Part shown: piece by piece, positions 48,831-59,718 of the stretch | Layout: every line of letters starts with the position of its first letter | Position numbering within the stretch: the first letter of the stretch is position 1 | Source: Welwitschia mirabilis | Lineage: Eukaryota > Gnetophyta > Gnetopsida > Welwitschiales | Assembly: GCA_051453625.1 (NCBI GenBank) | Contig: JBOZIK010000001.1 | Coordinates: 35,519,860-35,583,859 of the forward strand | Direction of reading: 5' to 3' | DNA: 64,000 nt | Position numbers and translations under genes: made by a program | The notes under the pieces: generated by a model | Databases searched by the model: none | What the model saw: the letters and a program-made list of their open reading frames with translations, nothing else | Told to the model about the DNA's origin: nothing

Positions 48831-49545
48831 TTTGGTTTTTCATCTATAATAAATATGTGGTTCTATCTATTCATAATCACTTATTCTATGGAAAAAATAT
48901 TTTCTCTGATTATAACTCCAATTATGTAGTGTTTTTAAAGTAATAAGATAATTGATAATATCAGAATACTAAGAAGTGAAATGATTTTAAGATATGATAA
49001 AAAGTTATTCATCTAGAAAAGAATCATTGATAGAAAGATCATCAGAAGAAGAAAGGCATAATAAATAATCTACTACATTGTTATATTTTCCTATCTTATT
49101 TGTGATGGAAAGATGAAATTCTTACATTAAGAGAATTTATCTAATCAATCTAGAATCAAAAACTTTCTTAGTTATTAAGTTTCTAATAGCTACATGATCT
49201 ATGTAAATGTTTGTATGGAAGCATAAAAGATAATGTCTAATATTATTGAGGTAAAAGATTATGGCTAACATTTCTCTCTCACTAGTTATATAATTTATTT
49301 AAGATTTGAATATTTCTTTATTATGATAAGATATAACTTTAAAATTATTTTCATATTTTTGTCCAAGCACCTCATCCACAACAATATTACTAGCATCACA
49401 CATTATCTTAAAATCCTTATTCCAGTTGGATTAAATTACAATAGGTGCGAAAGAGATTTTATGCTTAAATATATTGAAAGCAAGCTGATAAGATTTATTT
49501 CATTAAAATTTTTCTTTTTTCTCTAGTAACAAGTAAAGGATTTTA
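48831..49545 (-). pseudogene. Gypsy E3 RNase H
   Basis: Collinear with 17,441-18,110 and 18,640-19,330 of E2. The same LRHYLL, DHAS, YLITKK-like and IRWILL blocks can be followed on the minus strand, with more frameshifts and with Gln or Arg codons turned to stops. Confidence 0.7.
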
Positions 49546-50690
49546 CAAATTTTAGCATTATCTTATATGAAGTGATGATAAAAATCATAATGTCCAAAAA
49601 AAGATTGAATTTATTTAACATTGGTTGGAGGAGTTAAGTTTTTAATGATGCTTACTTTTTTAGGGTCCATGCTAATTCCTTTATTAGAAATGTAATGATT
49701 TAGGACTATTCCATTATCAACAAAAAAAATATCTTTTTATGATTTAAATAAACCATACTCTATGCATCTATCAAGGACTTTCTCTAATCTTTCTAAGATT
49801 TGGTTAAAGATTTTTCCAAAGATTGAGAATTAATCTATAAATATTTCTATCGAATGCTCTAACATGTTAAAAAAAATACCCATAATAGCATGTTAAAAAG
49901 TTTCAAGAGTGTTTTAAAGTCCAAAAGGAATTTGTCTAAAAGTAAATGTTCTAAAAGGTGAAGTAAAATTTGTTTTAGCCTAGTATTCACTAGCTACACA
50001 AACTTGATTATAACCACTATATCCATCAAGAAAGTAATAAAAAGCATGATCTTGAATTCTATCAAGTATTTGGTCAAGAAGGTTATAGGTCAATGATCTT
50101 CTTTCATGACTTTATTAAGTTTTCTAAAATCTATGAACATTCTTCATTTTCCATCTTTCTTTACTACCACAATTAAAGGATTAACCCATTCACTATCTGA
50201 TATAGCATAAATGATCTTGGCATCCATTAAATTAATGATTTCCTTCTTTACTACTTATTTAAGTGCTAGATTTAATCTCCTTTATAGTTGTATAATAGGT
50301 TTTGAGTTTTTCTTAAGATAAATTTTATGCTAAGTAATAGATAGAGGAATGTCTAATAAATCTTTATGATACAAAGTAGATACATTAACTTTAGAATTCA
50401 AAAGAGAGATTAAGATCAATTCTTATTTAGGAGAGAAGTTTTTATTGATTATTAAAGGTTTGTTTTGATCATTATATAAAAAAATATATTTCAATCTACT
50501 TAGATTCAGATTCAAATTAAGATTTTTAGTTTTTCTAAAAGATTCATCAAGATTGACCATTGTCTAAGATTGTCATCTAGATATTGTTGGGACTACTTTT
50601 CTCACAAATTTATATTTATGGTTTTGATTAATCTAGTTTTGCTTTGATTTTTGGATTTGGTTTAATACAATGAATATTATTATGTTACGC
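49546..50690 (-). pseudogene. Gypsy E3 reverse transcriptase
   Basis: Collinear with 19,331-20,515. The SDSEWVNPLIVVVKKDGK and RTFIDFRKLNKVMKE type blocks are readable around 50,120-50,230 in shifted frames, preceded by the EVVKKEIINLMDAKII block. As in E2, homology to a gypsy element stops just upstream and R2 begins. Gag and protease are missing at the same point in both elements. Confidence 0.7.
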
Positions 50691-50696
50691 TCAAAA

Positions 50697-51190
50697 TGTG
50701 AAAGGAGTTTAAAAACTCAAAATTTCATGATAAAATAATTTATTAAAAGTATGTTATAATCAAAACATATTGAGTATAGTTTGTATTGTAAATGGATTTA
50801 CAAATAAAGTAAAAAGATGAATAAAATTTACTAGATGCTCATATGGGTAAATACATGTATTTAAATAGCTAGCCCAAATGTGATATCATAAATGTATTAA
50901 GAATTTATCCAAACAATAGTGATGTAAATTTTGATCAGAGTTCAAAATTTAGATATAAATTTCTTTCATATCTAAGCTCTATGATGTTATTTAAAATCTA
51001 TTCTGTGGATAACATTTCTATTAAATTTAAAAAAAATTACTTTTCAATGTTATACAGGAAATAAAATAATAGAGGGAGTTGAAGATCTAACAATCAAAAC
51101 TAGATTAATTACATAGAAAGACCTTAATCTCACTTTTAAATAACAAAATAAGTTCTAGGTTGGAAATAAATTGAAAAATCTAGAATGAGT
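50697..51190. repeat. R2 block, copy 3
   Basis: Matches 20,530-21,010. As there, it links a gypsy reverse transcriptase to a fructokinase fragment. Confidence 0.75.
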
Positions 51191-51219
51191 ATCAAATATT
51201 GAGCTAAGAATTTTCTTAT

Positions 51220-51700
51220 CATTATATTAGTTTTTTAATCTTCACTGATCTACTTGCATGCCTGTGATGCTGCTGTCCCTATGGCCTTGCCATTTACATG
51301 TGTTTTGTTGCTATTTTTCATCTATTTCTTTAATCTTCTACCTTGCTCTAATGCACATTGTTTCGTCTCCTGTCTTAGCTCTACATTTTCCCTCTGTGAT
51401 ATTTCTTCATCTCTATGTTTTTTGGTTGTGCGTTTACCCCTCTGATTTGTGTTTTTTCCCCCTCAATTCTTGATTGTTCCACCCCCTGATGTATTTCCAT
51501 TTTTTATTATTGTTCTTCCCTCAAGTAATGGCTGGGATGTAAGGATTGATTTCTTATTATGGTAATTTTATTGCTAAAATTAAAGATTATTAGTCTTTTT
51601 ATGTAGCTAATCTGAAAAACTTGACAAATTGATGTTGTGTCTATCGACATTTCCTCTTAAACGGGACTCCAAATGCTTTAACTTATTATCCTTTTCTTTA
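51220..51700. repeat. Conserved segment before the fructokinase fragment, array B
   Basis: Matches 21,060-21,560. The plus-strand frame at 51,254-51,445 is hydrophobic, and the minus strand is Lys/Arg/Gln-rich (RTTKKHRDEEISQREN). Nature unknown, as in array A. Confidence 0.4.
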
Positions 51701-51723
51701 CACTCTTCCCAGTCCCTAGGTTT

Positions 51724-52137
51724 GTGGATAGCTTTAGTACCAACCAATCATTCTCATTTAACTGTGAATCATCCCTTGTAGTTTTCTTTGGAGAGATGCT
51801 CATTGATTTTATCCCTATAGTAGGGGATGCATCACTGGCTGATGCTCCTACCTTTAAGAAAGCTCCTGGGGATGCATCCACTAATGTTGATTCTACTTTC
51901 ATTGGAAAGGTTTATGTAGATAAGTTTGGTTACATTCTTGCTGATATTTTGGATAAAAATAATATAAATAATAAAGGCATGGATTTTGATACTAGTGTTT
52001 AAACTACACTAGCATTTGTTACATTAAGATCTGATGGTGAGCAAGAATTCATGTTCTATAGAAATCAAAGTGTAGACATGCTACTTATAGAGTTGGAACT
52101 TGAAGTTAATCTCTTAAAAATGGCTAAAATTTTACAT
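51724..52137 (+). pseudogene. FRK: Fructokinase fragment, array B, left of gap
   Basis: Open at 51,724-52,002: [76 protein letters not shown], continuing after a stop with the [11 protein letters not shown] and [20 protein letters not shown] blocks. It retains the SLADAPTFKKAPG substrate-side segment that array A has lost, but lacks the codons between APG and STFIG (the NVAxxxxRLGG block). It is cut at the gap in the middle of the sugar kinase domain. No intron is visible. Confidence 0.85.
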
Positions 52138-52237
52138 NNNNNNNNNNNNNNNNNNNNNNNNNNNNNNNNNNNNNNNNNNNNNNNNNNNNNNNNNNNNNNN
52201 NNNNNNNNNNNNNNNNNNNNNNNNNNNNNNNNNNNNN
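52138..52237. other. Assembly gap, 100 N
   Basis: 51,441-52,137 on the left recurs as 52,238-52,943 on the right. Confidence 0.99.
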
Positions 52238-52555
52238 GATATGTGTTTTTTTTTTTTTAAGTCCTAGTTGTTCCATCCCCTGATGTATTCCCATTTTTTA
52301 TTATTGTTCTCTCCTCAAGTAATGGTTGGGATGTAAGGATTGCTTTCTTATTATGGTAATTTTATTACTAAAATCAAAGCTTATTAGCCTTGGTATGTAG
52401 CTAATCTGAAAAACTTGACAAAATGATGTTATATCTATCGACATTTTCTCTTAGACCGACCTTCAAATGCTTCAACTTGTTATCCTTTTATTTACACTCT
52501 TCTAAGTCCCTAGGTTCATGGATAGCTTTAGTACTAATCAATCATTCTCATTTAA
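52238..52555. repeat. Segment before fructokinase, repeated after gap
   Basis: Duplicate of 51,441-51,765. Same uncertain coding status. Confidence 0.6.
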
Positions 52556-53335
52556 CTTGAATCATCCCTTGGAGTTTTCTTTGGAGAGATGCTCATTGAT
52601 TTTATCCCTACAGTAGGGGATGCATCACTGGCTGATGCTTCTACCTTTAAAAAATCTCTTGGAGATGCATCCACTAATGCTGTAGTTACAATTACAAGGT
52701 TAAATGGTGATTCTACTTTTATTAGAAAGGTTTTGGTTACATGCTTGCTGATATTTTAGATAAAAATAATATAAATAATAAAGGCATGCATTTTGATGCT
52801 GGTGCTCGAACTACACTAGCATTTGTTACATTAAGATCTGATGGTGAGTATTAATTCATGTTCTATAGAAATCCAAGTGTAGACATGCTACTTACAGAGT
52901 TGGAACTTGAAGTTGATCTCTTAAAAAAGGCCAAAATTTTACATTATGAGTCTATTAGCTTGATTACTAAACCTGGGAAATCTACATAATTAGTAATAAT
53001 GAAAATGACAAAGGATGCTGGGGTTCTTCTTTAATATGATCCTAATTTAAGGCTACCACTATGGCTATTAGTTGAGATAATCCATACAATTATTATAAGC
53101 ATATGAGATAAATTAAACAACATAAGGAAAAATGAAAACGAGATCACATTTTAACTAAAGATGAAGACCCTTATGATGATGCTATTATGTGTAAATGTTT
53201 CCATTCCAATCTCAAGTTACTTCTTATGACAAAAGGCCAAGATGGATGTAGGTATTATACAAAGAAGCGCTTTAGTTATTGATGGAATACCACTTGCAAT
53301 GTCAGTATATGTTGAAATTTTATGAAGGTAATTGT
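52556..53335 (+). pseudogene. FRK: Fructokinase fragment, array B, right of gap
   Basis: It reads VFFGEMLIDFIPTVGDASLA, DASTFKKSLGDASTNAVVTI, TRLNGDSTFI, then frameshifted [66 protein letters not shown] and GCRYYTK-type pieces. It covers the same span as array A and stops at the same place, just after the YYTK block and a short tail (NVSICxNFMK). The shared end means the two arrays derive from one captured fragment, not from independent pseudogenes. The GAGD motif is absent. Confidence 0.85.
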
Positions 53336-53344
53336 AGTAGCTAT

Positions 53345-53785
53345 TTTCTATCCTCATATTTTAGTAGATTATTGTAGTAATAGTAAGGGGAAGATGATGC
53401 TTATTTCTTTTTGCTTTGATTTGTTTTTTAGAGATCTTATGTAGTATAAGAAGCCTTCATTTTGACCATGTGATAAATCTTAAATTTGAAGATCATCATT
53501 TTGATACTAGTGTATCTTTGGATGACTCTCACAAAATTACTATTAGAGTTATGTCTCCCTATGGAAATAGTATGCACTTTGTAAACTTAGTGAAAACAGG
53601 TTATTTCTCTTTTATAACTTATGAAGCAGGTAATTACATGACATGCTTTTGGATGTATCATGCTCATTCTATAGTCATTTTTACCATTGATTTTGAGTCG
53701 AAGAATGAATTTCTTGCTAAATAGTAAATAAGAATTACCAAAAGGGAGGAAATTGATAGCCTGATTTATTCTTCTATTCTTCTGC
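53345..53785 (+). pseudogene. p24 (emp24/GOLD) cargo-receptor fragment
   Basis: p24 proteins are type I membrane cargo receptors cycling between ER and Golgi in COPI/COPII vesicles. The frame at 53,416-53,724 reads LDDSHKITIRVMSPYGNSMH, FVNLVKTGYFSFITYEAGNY, MTCFWMYHAHS, VIFTIDFESKNEFLAK, matching the GOLD domain of plant p24-delta proteins (xSHKxTVRVTSPYGNxxH, GxFAFxxxEAGDYMTCFW, TIDFDW). After a double stop it continues with ITKREEIDSL, the start of the coiled coil. About 120 of some 210 residues are present. The transmembrane segment and C-terminal sorting tail are missing. No intron is seen. Only array B has it, directly before the copia gag. Confidence 0.8.
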
Positions 53786-53789
53786 TCTT

Positions 53790-54300
53790 CCTTTGATGTG
53801 CGCTTTTAGATCTACAAGGTATTGGGGTTAAAATTGATGATGAGTATTAAGCCATTATTTTCTTGCGTTCTCTACTGAATTCCTATGAGAATTTTATTGA
53901 TAACATGTTGTACAATAGAGATAGTATATCTATTAGTGATGTGAAGGATGCTATGTAGTCTAAGGAATTAAAGAGAAGAGTCTCTAACCCTAAAGAAGAC
54001 ATTGCAAAAGTAGGTCTATTTGTTAGTAGAGGGAGGAACAATAAAAGAGATGGTGGAAGAAGAGGTAAGTTACATTCCAAATTGAGGGCTAAATCACTTC
54101 GATGTTTTCACTATAAAGAGAAAGGGTACATAAGGAAGAATTATCCACAGTGGAAGAAGGAAAACAACAGAAAGGAATTAAATAGTAATAATAGTGCTGT
54201 AATAGTATAGGAAAGCTCTAATGAAGTAGAGAGAAGTGATGTTCTGATTTTGCAAATACTTGGGTTTTGGACACTGGTGCATCGTATTACAAGACTTTTA
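53790..54300 (+). pseudogene. Copia E7 gag and protease
   Basis: It starts inside gag: GIGVKIDDEY, AIIFLRSLLNSYENFIDNML, ISISDVKDAM, SKELKRRVS, GRNNKRDGGRRGK. The zinc knuckle at 54,096-54,150 reads CFHYKEKGYIRKNYPQW: three of its four metal ligands (C, H, C) have become Tyr, each by one transition. Protease follows with LDTGASYYKT-type sequence near 54,270. The first half of gag is absent. The p24 fragment lies in its place. Broken by stops. Confidence 0.85.
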
Positions 54301-55840
54301 CACACAATTCATTTACTTCCTTCAAGTAGTGAAATGGCAGTGTAATGTTGGGTGATGATGGAGAGCTTAGTATCAAGGGCAATGATTTTATGCATATTGA
54401 GATGCATAATTGAATAATCAGAACATTTGATGCATGGTATGTTTCTAATCTACAGAAGAATTTGATATCCCTAGGTATCTTAGACAAACAAGGATACAAG
54501 TGCTCTTGTGCAAATGGATAGCTGAAGGTTTCAAAGAATGCTATGATAGTAATGAAGGGTAAATTACAACATGAGATTTACATCTTAATAGATAATGTAG
54601 TGATGAGAATAGTGGAATAATGTGGTAACAAAATGATTGTATAGAATTATGGCATTACAGATTGGATCACATGAGTGATAAAGGAATGACAATATTAAGA
54701 AAACAAGGATTATTAGATTGAGCAGAAACTAGAAAGTTCAAATTCAATGAAGCTTGTATTATGAAAAATCAATGCATAGTTAAATTTAGTTTTGGTAGAC
54801 ATACCACTAAGGATATCCTTGAGTATGCTCATTTAGATTTATGGGATCCTTCTCCAATTGAGTCTCATGGCAGATGTAGGTACTTTATTACTTTCATTGA
54901 TGACTACTCCAGAAAGGTTTAGTTGTATTTTATAAAATCCAAGGATGAGGTGTTTGGGTAGTTCAAGGAGTGGAAGATTATGGTTGAAAAATAGACTAAA
55001 AAACAAATCAAGACACTCAGAATAGATAACAGGTTGAAATTCTATAATGCACTATTTGATGAGTTCTGTAAGAAATAAGGTATAGTGAGAAACCACACTG
55101 TATGGCATACACCATAGCAAAATGGAGTTATAGAATACATGAACCAAACACTCATGCAGCATGCTCGATGCATGTAACTAAATGCTAGCTTGTTAAAGCA
55201 ATTTTGGGTTGAAGCAGTTAACACTGCTTATTATCTGGTCTCCATCAACTGCAATTGATTTTGGCCTATCTATATAAGGGGTATGGTCTAGTCAAATTCT
55301 AATTATTTTAGCCTACCTATATTTAGTTATGCTACTTATGCTCATGTTAATTATGGTAAATTGGAGTTGAGGGTAATGAAATGCATACTTGTAGGATATG
55401 CAAATAGAGTTAAAGGGTATAGAATATGATGTAGTGAAAATAATAAAACTCCAAAATTTATCATTAGTAGAGGTATTACTTTTGATGAATCTACTATGTT
55501 TGGTCAGAAAGAGGAGCTGAGTCATCATGTAGACAATAAAGATCAAAGTGCTAGCTAGAAGGTGGATCTTAAAATTAAAGTTCTAAAGAGGATTACAAAA
55601 AATCCTGTATAATAGCCTAGGAAAGAGGAAGAAGAATAACAGAGTATAGCAGCAAGATCAAGGAGGGGAATTAAAAGACCTGTAAGGTATGCAGATTATG
55701 TTAGTATTGTTGATATTAACTCTATTGCATATGCCTTACTAGTGGAATAAAATATTGATTTTGATGAATCGAGATCTTACAAGGAGAAAATTGAAAGTAG
55801 AGAAGCATCTGAATGATTGATTGTAATAAATGAAGAATTA
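54301..55840 (+). pseudogene. Copia E7 integrase
   Basis: Pre-integrase: NLISLGILDKQGYKCS, then LWHYRLDHMSDKGMTILRKQ. The core is HLDLWDPSPIESHGRCRYFI, TFIDDYSRKV, DEVFG, FKEWKIMVEK, LRIDNRLKFYN, GIVRNHTVWHTP and NGVIEYMNQTL, so the region around all three catalytic acids can be followed, although TDNG is changed to IDNR. The C-terminal part reads KLELRVMKCILVGYANRVKG, YRIWC and KFIISRGITFDES. Stops occur mainly at Trp and Gln positions (KV*LYF, TP*QNG). Typical plant Ty1/copia arrangement with integrase before reverse transcriptase. Confidence 0.85.
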
Positions 55841-57318
55841 AGCCTCTTACAAAGAATAAAACCTAGGATTTAGTACCTCTACCAAAGGCTATGAAACCAG
55901 TATGATGCAAATGGATGTTTAAGAAGAAAGAAGGCATTCCTTGAGTTAAAGCACTTAGATTTAAGGCAAGTCTTATGGAAAAGGGTTTTTCATAGAAGGA
56001 AGGAATTTATTACCATAAGCTATTCTCATCAGTTGTAAAGCATAAAACTATTCAAGTTCTTCTAGCCATGATAAGTGCATTAGACTTGAAGTTGAAATAA
56101 CTTGATATTAAAACTACATTCTTACATGATAACCTAAATGAGTAGATTTACATGTCATCCTTGATTTTGAAAAGGAAGATCATGTATGTTTGCTAAAGAA
56201 ATACTTGTATGGTTTGAAGCAGTCTCCAAGGTAGTGGTATAAGAGGTTTGATGCATTTATGATTTCTTATGGTTTTATGTGCAATCAATCTAATAATTGT
56301 ATCTACTTTAAGAGACCTTTAGATGATTCCTATATATATTTGTTGCTATATGTGGATGACATGTTTATCGTAGCTAAGAACAAGGCTGAAATCAAAAATT
56401 TAAAGACGTTATTAAAAGGTGAGTTTGAAATGAAGGATTTGAATGCATCTAAGAAGATTTTGGGCATAGAAATTTCGAGAGATAGAAGTGTAGGTCTACT
56501 ATATATATTTCAATAGAAGTACATTAAAAAGTTATTGCAATCTTTCTAGATGTTTAATCTAAGATAGTTACTACTTCATTGGTAGCACACTTTAAACTTG
56601 ATGCTTGTGCGATACCTAATACAGTTGAGAAGAAGGATTACATGAGTACAATTCCTTACTCCAGTGTTATTGGAAGTATGATGTATGCCATGATATGTAC
56701 TAGGCTTTATTTAGCTCATGTAATCAGTGTGGTAAGCAGGTTTATGAGTAATCTAGGAAAATCTTACTAGGAAGTAGTTAAATGGATTATGCGGTATTTG
56801 AAAGATACGAGAAATATCTACTTGGCTTATGGTGATAATAAATCTATTGGTAATTTGATTAACTATATAGATTCTGACTATGCCAGAGATCTTGAAAGGG
56901 AAGATCCTTAACATGCTATATCTTCACCCTATATGGATGTGTCATTAGCTAGATGGAAACACTTTAATCTATAGTTTTTTCATCTATCATAAAAGCTGAA
57001 TACATGTAATTAACAAAAGGGGTTAAAGAAGGTATATGGTTGTATGGTCTTATTAATAGCTTAGGATTGAATGTTCAGAGATCTATCATCTATTATGGTA
57101 GTTAGAGTGCATTAGACATGACCAAGAATCAAGTCTATCATGAGAGATTAAAACATATTGATGTCAACCTAAATTTCATTAGAGATGTTATAGAGGATAA
57201 TAGGTTATTCATTAATAAGACAGCCATAGCAGAGAATCTAGTAGATATGTTGACAAAGCCATTACCTATAGAGAAGTTCAAGTATAGCTTGAACTTGGTG
57301 AATGTTCACATAGCATGA
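55841..57318 (+). pseudogene. Copia E7 reverse transcriptase and RNase H
   Basis: Reverse transcriptase: an open frame at 56,259-56,516 includes CNQSNNCIYFKRPLDDSYIY, LLLYVDDMFIVAKNKAEIK (YVDD active site intact) and FEMKDLNASKKILGIEISRD. 56,579-56,770 follows with YSSVIGSMMYAMICTRLYLA, the connection to RNase H. RNase H ends at 57,118-57,318 with RLKHIDVNLNFIRDVIEDNR and ENLVDMLTKPLPIEKFKYSL. The element ends 80 bp before the LTR. E7 is less decayed than E6 and is on the opposite strand. Confidence 0.9.
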
Positions 57319-57381
57319 GGCCCTAAGGGGCATGAATGGTAGGGGTGAAATTTCTCTTAGTTTCTAGTGATTTGAGACAAT

Positions 57382-57400
57382 TCAAGTTAAGGTGGAGAAT
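57382..57400 (+). promoter_or_regulatory. Copia E7 polypurine tract
   Basis: TTAAGGTGGAGAAT immediately before the TGTTAAG LTR start, as in many plant copia elements. Confidence 0.75.
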
Positions 57401-57699
57401 TGTTAAGAACCTTGAATTTTAGTGAATTGTTATATGTATTTTCTTTTGATGAATGGTTCGAATCATTAAATGTATTTTATTTTGATGAACAATTCAAATA
57501 ATTATATGTATTTTTTTCTAGAGTGACCCAAACCGGTTAGTTTATATATATGGTTCTAGGATTCATCATCTTGCAATAATTATTTTACTTGAGGAATAAG
57601 AAATCTCTCTTCCTACCCATGGACATAGGTCACATTGACTAAACCACATAAATCCTATGTATTCTCATTTATCTTCCATTTATATCTCCTTTTTTCTCA
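57401..57699 (+). mobile_element. Copia E7 LTR (only copy)
   Basis: 299 bp from TGTTAAGAAC to TTTTTCTCA. It has a TATA-like stretch at 57,541-57,550 (TTTATATATA). It follows the polypurine tract, as a 3' LTR should. However, it is also followed by a primer binding site, as a 5' LTR should be. No partner LTR is found near 53.3 kb. Confidence 0.8.
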
Positions 57700-57706
57700 T
57701 AAGAAG

Positions 57707-57718
57707 TGGTATCAGAGC
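57707..57718 (+). promoter_or_regulatory. Copia primer binding site downstream of the E7 LTR
   Basis: TGGTATCAGAGC, a perfect match to the usual initiator-Met tRNA site, seven bases after the LTR end. Its place after the 3' LTR is abnormal for a single element. Confidence 0.85.
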
Positions 57719-58462
57719 TAAGGTTATTGGCAGGTCTTAGGTTCAAGTCTTCCTAGTAGATTTTGGTTCATGTGAGTACTTGGCATGTGAATCGAGAGGG
57801 GAGATTATTATATATGTGATTTCCATGCCCAGCCTGACAAGTGAGTAAATGTAATGGATTCCAGTTTATCAGATTCCACTAATAGTCATGGCTTTTGATG
57901 TGATGGTAAAGGGTCCAATACCTATGTCTATGATAAACATGAATTTCTCTAGTGGAGTGCCCATTTCCATTTCCATGAAGTAAGGCATAATTCCAAGTGA
58001 CACTGCAGATATGAAAAGATTTGAAGAGACTACCAAATAGTGCTTTCTCTCATGATTCCTTTTGTCGATGGATGCATGACATGCTGCATCATGTACAAAG
58101 GGATCATAGATTTATTCCTTATGGGAATTGAAATAGAGGATGAACGGACTATTTGTAGAGTGATAGTAGATTAGCATCGTTAATTTTATTTTTAGTTTTA
58201 CTATTTTATGTTAATAAGACAATGGTCTCAAAGAAGTCCAAGCATCAAGAGATAATGAAAATCGATATACATCTCGTCTCCATTGAAAGTGCTCTTGTTT
58301 TTTTTTATTTGATCACAATGATCACATACTTCAATGATTTGTTATTAAGACATATATATGGATGCTATATTAGCCTTATCTTATCAAGGGTAGTATCAGA
58401 ATGCAGTGGAGCTAGTCTGTACTTATACATCATGGGAGTTCTTAGATGAAAGTGTCAGTTAA
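57719..58462 (+). other. Leader-like DNA after the primer site, with unrecognised ORF
   Basis: The first 170 bp look like the untranslated leader that follows a copia primer site. 57,890-58,200 has short broken frames (MAFDVMVKGPIPMSMINMNF) that I cannot assign to gag. 58,222-58,449 is open for 75 codons (IDIHLVSIESALVFFYLITM, then LILSRVVSECSGASLYLYIM), hydrophobic with perhaps two membrane segments. I do not recognise it. It has no counterpart in array A, so it belongs to the DNA inserted with E7 or to another captured fragment. Confidence 0.4.
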
Positions 58463-58711
58463 CAAAGCTTGCTGATAACTCAATGTGATAATTTATGTAC
58501 AAATATTAGTAAGATAAAGAAATGGGGTTCTATGGTTATTTTGAATTCTCTTAATTTTCTTCTAATTGTAGTTGATGCAGCTCCAAAGGAAACAACACAT
58601 GCAATGCATTCATTTATTAATAATTCTATTTCGAATGAGTATGACAGTTTCTTGGGGTTTGGTAAAATGCTCCATTTGAATTTAGTAGGAATTAACAATC
58701 TAATGGAGTAG
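58463..58711 (+). pseudogene. Unrecognised fragment X, array B
   Basis: The frame 58,469-58,711 is open for 80 codons: ISKIKKWGSMVILNSLNFLL, IVVDAAPKETTHAMHSFINN, EYDSFLGFGKMLHLNLVGIN. It is homologous to 22,385-22,640. The two differ by scattered substitutions, with array A more damaged. No family recognised. The homology between the arrays resumes here after the copia insertion. Confidence 0.45.
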
Positions 58712-58774
58712 AAACAAATAAGATATTGACATGGATAGGAAGAGACACAAGCTTAGATGGCACAGAAATAAAAC

Positions 58775-59718
58775 ATGAATTTTTCTCGTTTTACTTACTC
58801 TTTAGTATGATGCTCAACTGTTGCTTTTCAAATGCTTTACTAGAAATGAAGTCAGTGTAACATCTTCTGTACTTACTTGTAAATGTGCAAAGGTTATTTT
58901 TTCTTTAATATTAATTTGACAAGATGGAAGATTAGCAAAAATTAGGAAAGAATGGATACTTTTGGGTTCATTAGTAATTTTAGAACTTTTGACTACTATT
59001 TATGCTTTGTAGAATAGCATGTTACAACTTTCTTATCGAAATCTTGACTTTCTTATCTTCATAATAATTAACCAGACAAAGTTACTTTTCATCACTTTTT
59101 TTATGTAATTCATTTTATGGCATAAGTAGTTACTACAACAAATTGAGGCTCTATTTCTATTTATTGTAATGACTTTACTTCTCAGTATAGGAGAGGAAAC
59201 TAGTCATGGTTCTAAAGACATTGATCGTGAGTGAGAAATTTATTTTTGATGTCATAATTATGATTATTAATTCTATATTATCTAGAATTACATCCTTACT
59301 TTACCAATGGGTATCACAGGTTAAGAAAAGAAGCTTATAGTTAATGACCATTGTGATGTCTGTAGTTAAATGTTTGTATATGTTGGTAATCATACTGAAA
59401 TTACCTAATGGCAAAGCTATAAGAGAGAAAGTTCTCCTTTTTTCCCCTCTTTTTTGTGCTAGTTGGACACTTGCAACTCTTATCCCTATTTTTATGAATG
59501 AAATTGAAGGGATTTTAGTTGTAATTATTACTATGTATTCTAGTGGTATATGGAAGGGATTTGTTATTGTATCTCCTCTAATTGTGATAGCCTTCTTATA
59601 GTTTATATTTGATGGTATACCTTCTTTTATGTGCATACTGATGGCCTTACCTCTTATTATTACCAACATCATTATTTACCAAAAGTACCCCTATAAAGAA
59701 AAAGAAAATAAATTATAA
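58775..59718 (+). pseudogene. Nucleotide-sugar transporter (CMP-sialic acid transporter-like), copy B
   Basis: Collinear with 22,703-23,652 and ending with the same YQKYPYKEKE-KL and stop (59,716-59,718). The best open stretch, 59,344-59,601, reads MTIVMSVVKCLYMLVIILKL, PNGKAIREKVLLFSPLF, ASWTLATLIPIFMNEIEGIL, GIWKGFVIVSPLIVIAFL. The block before it (LCQWASQVKKRSS type) and the LDSLxFIMLNQTKLLFTA block are in broken frames. It corresponds to WASQVKKHSSxLMTxEMSIVGSL and GGVRKGFVIVSALLVTALLQ of plant CSTLP/ROCK1-type proteins. No intron is seen. Confidence 0.85.

Noticed and set aside
57707-57718. tRNA gene suggested by the Met-tRNA complementary sequence
   Set aside because: Only the 12-base primer site is present. 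No cloverleaf or promoter boxes surround it.
58480-58698. 72-codon minus-strand frame over fragment X
   Set aside because: It is opposite a longer plus-strand frame that agrees with the direction of both neighbouring captured genes. The array A copy does not keep it open.
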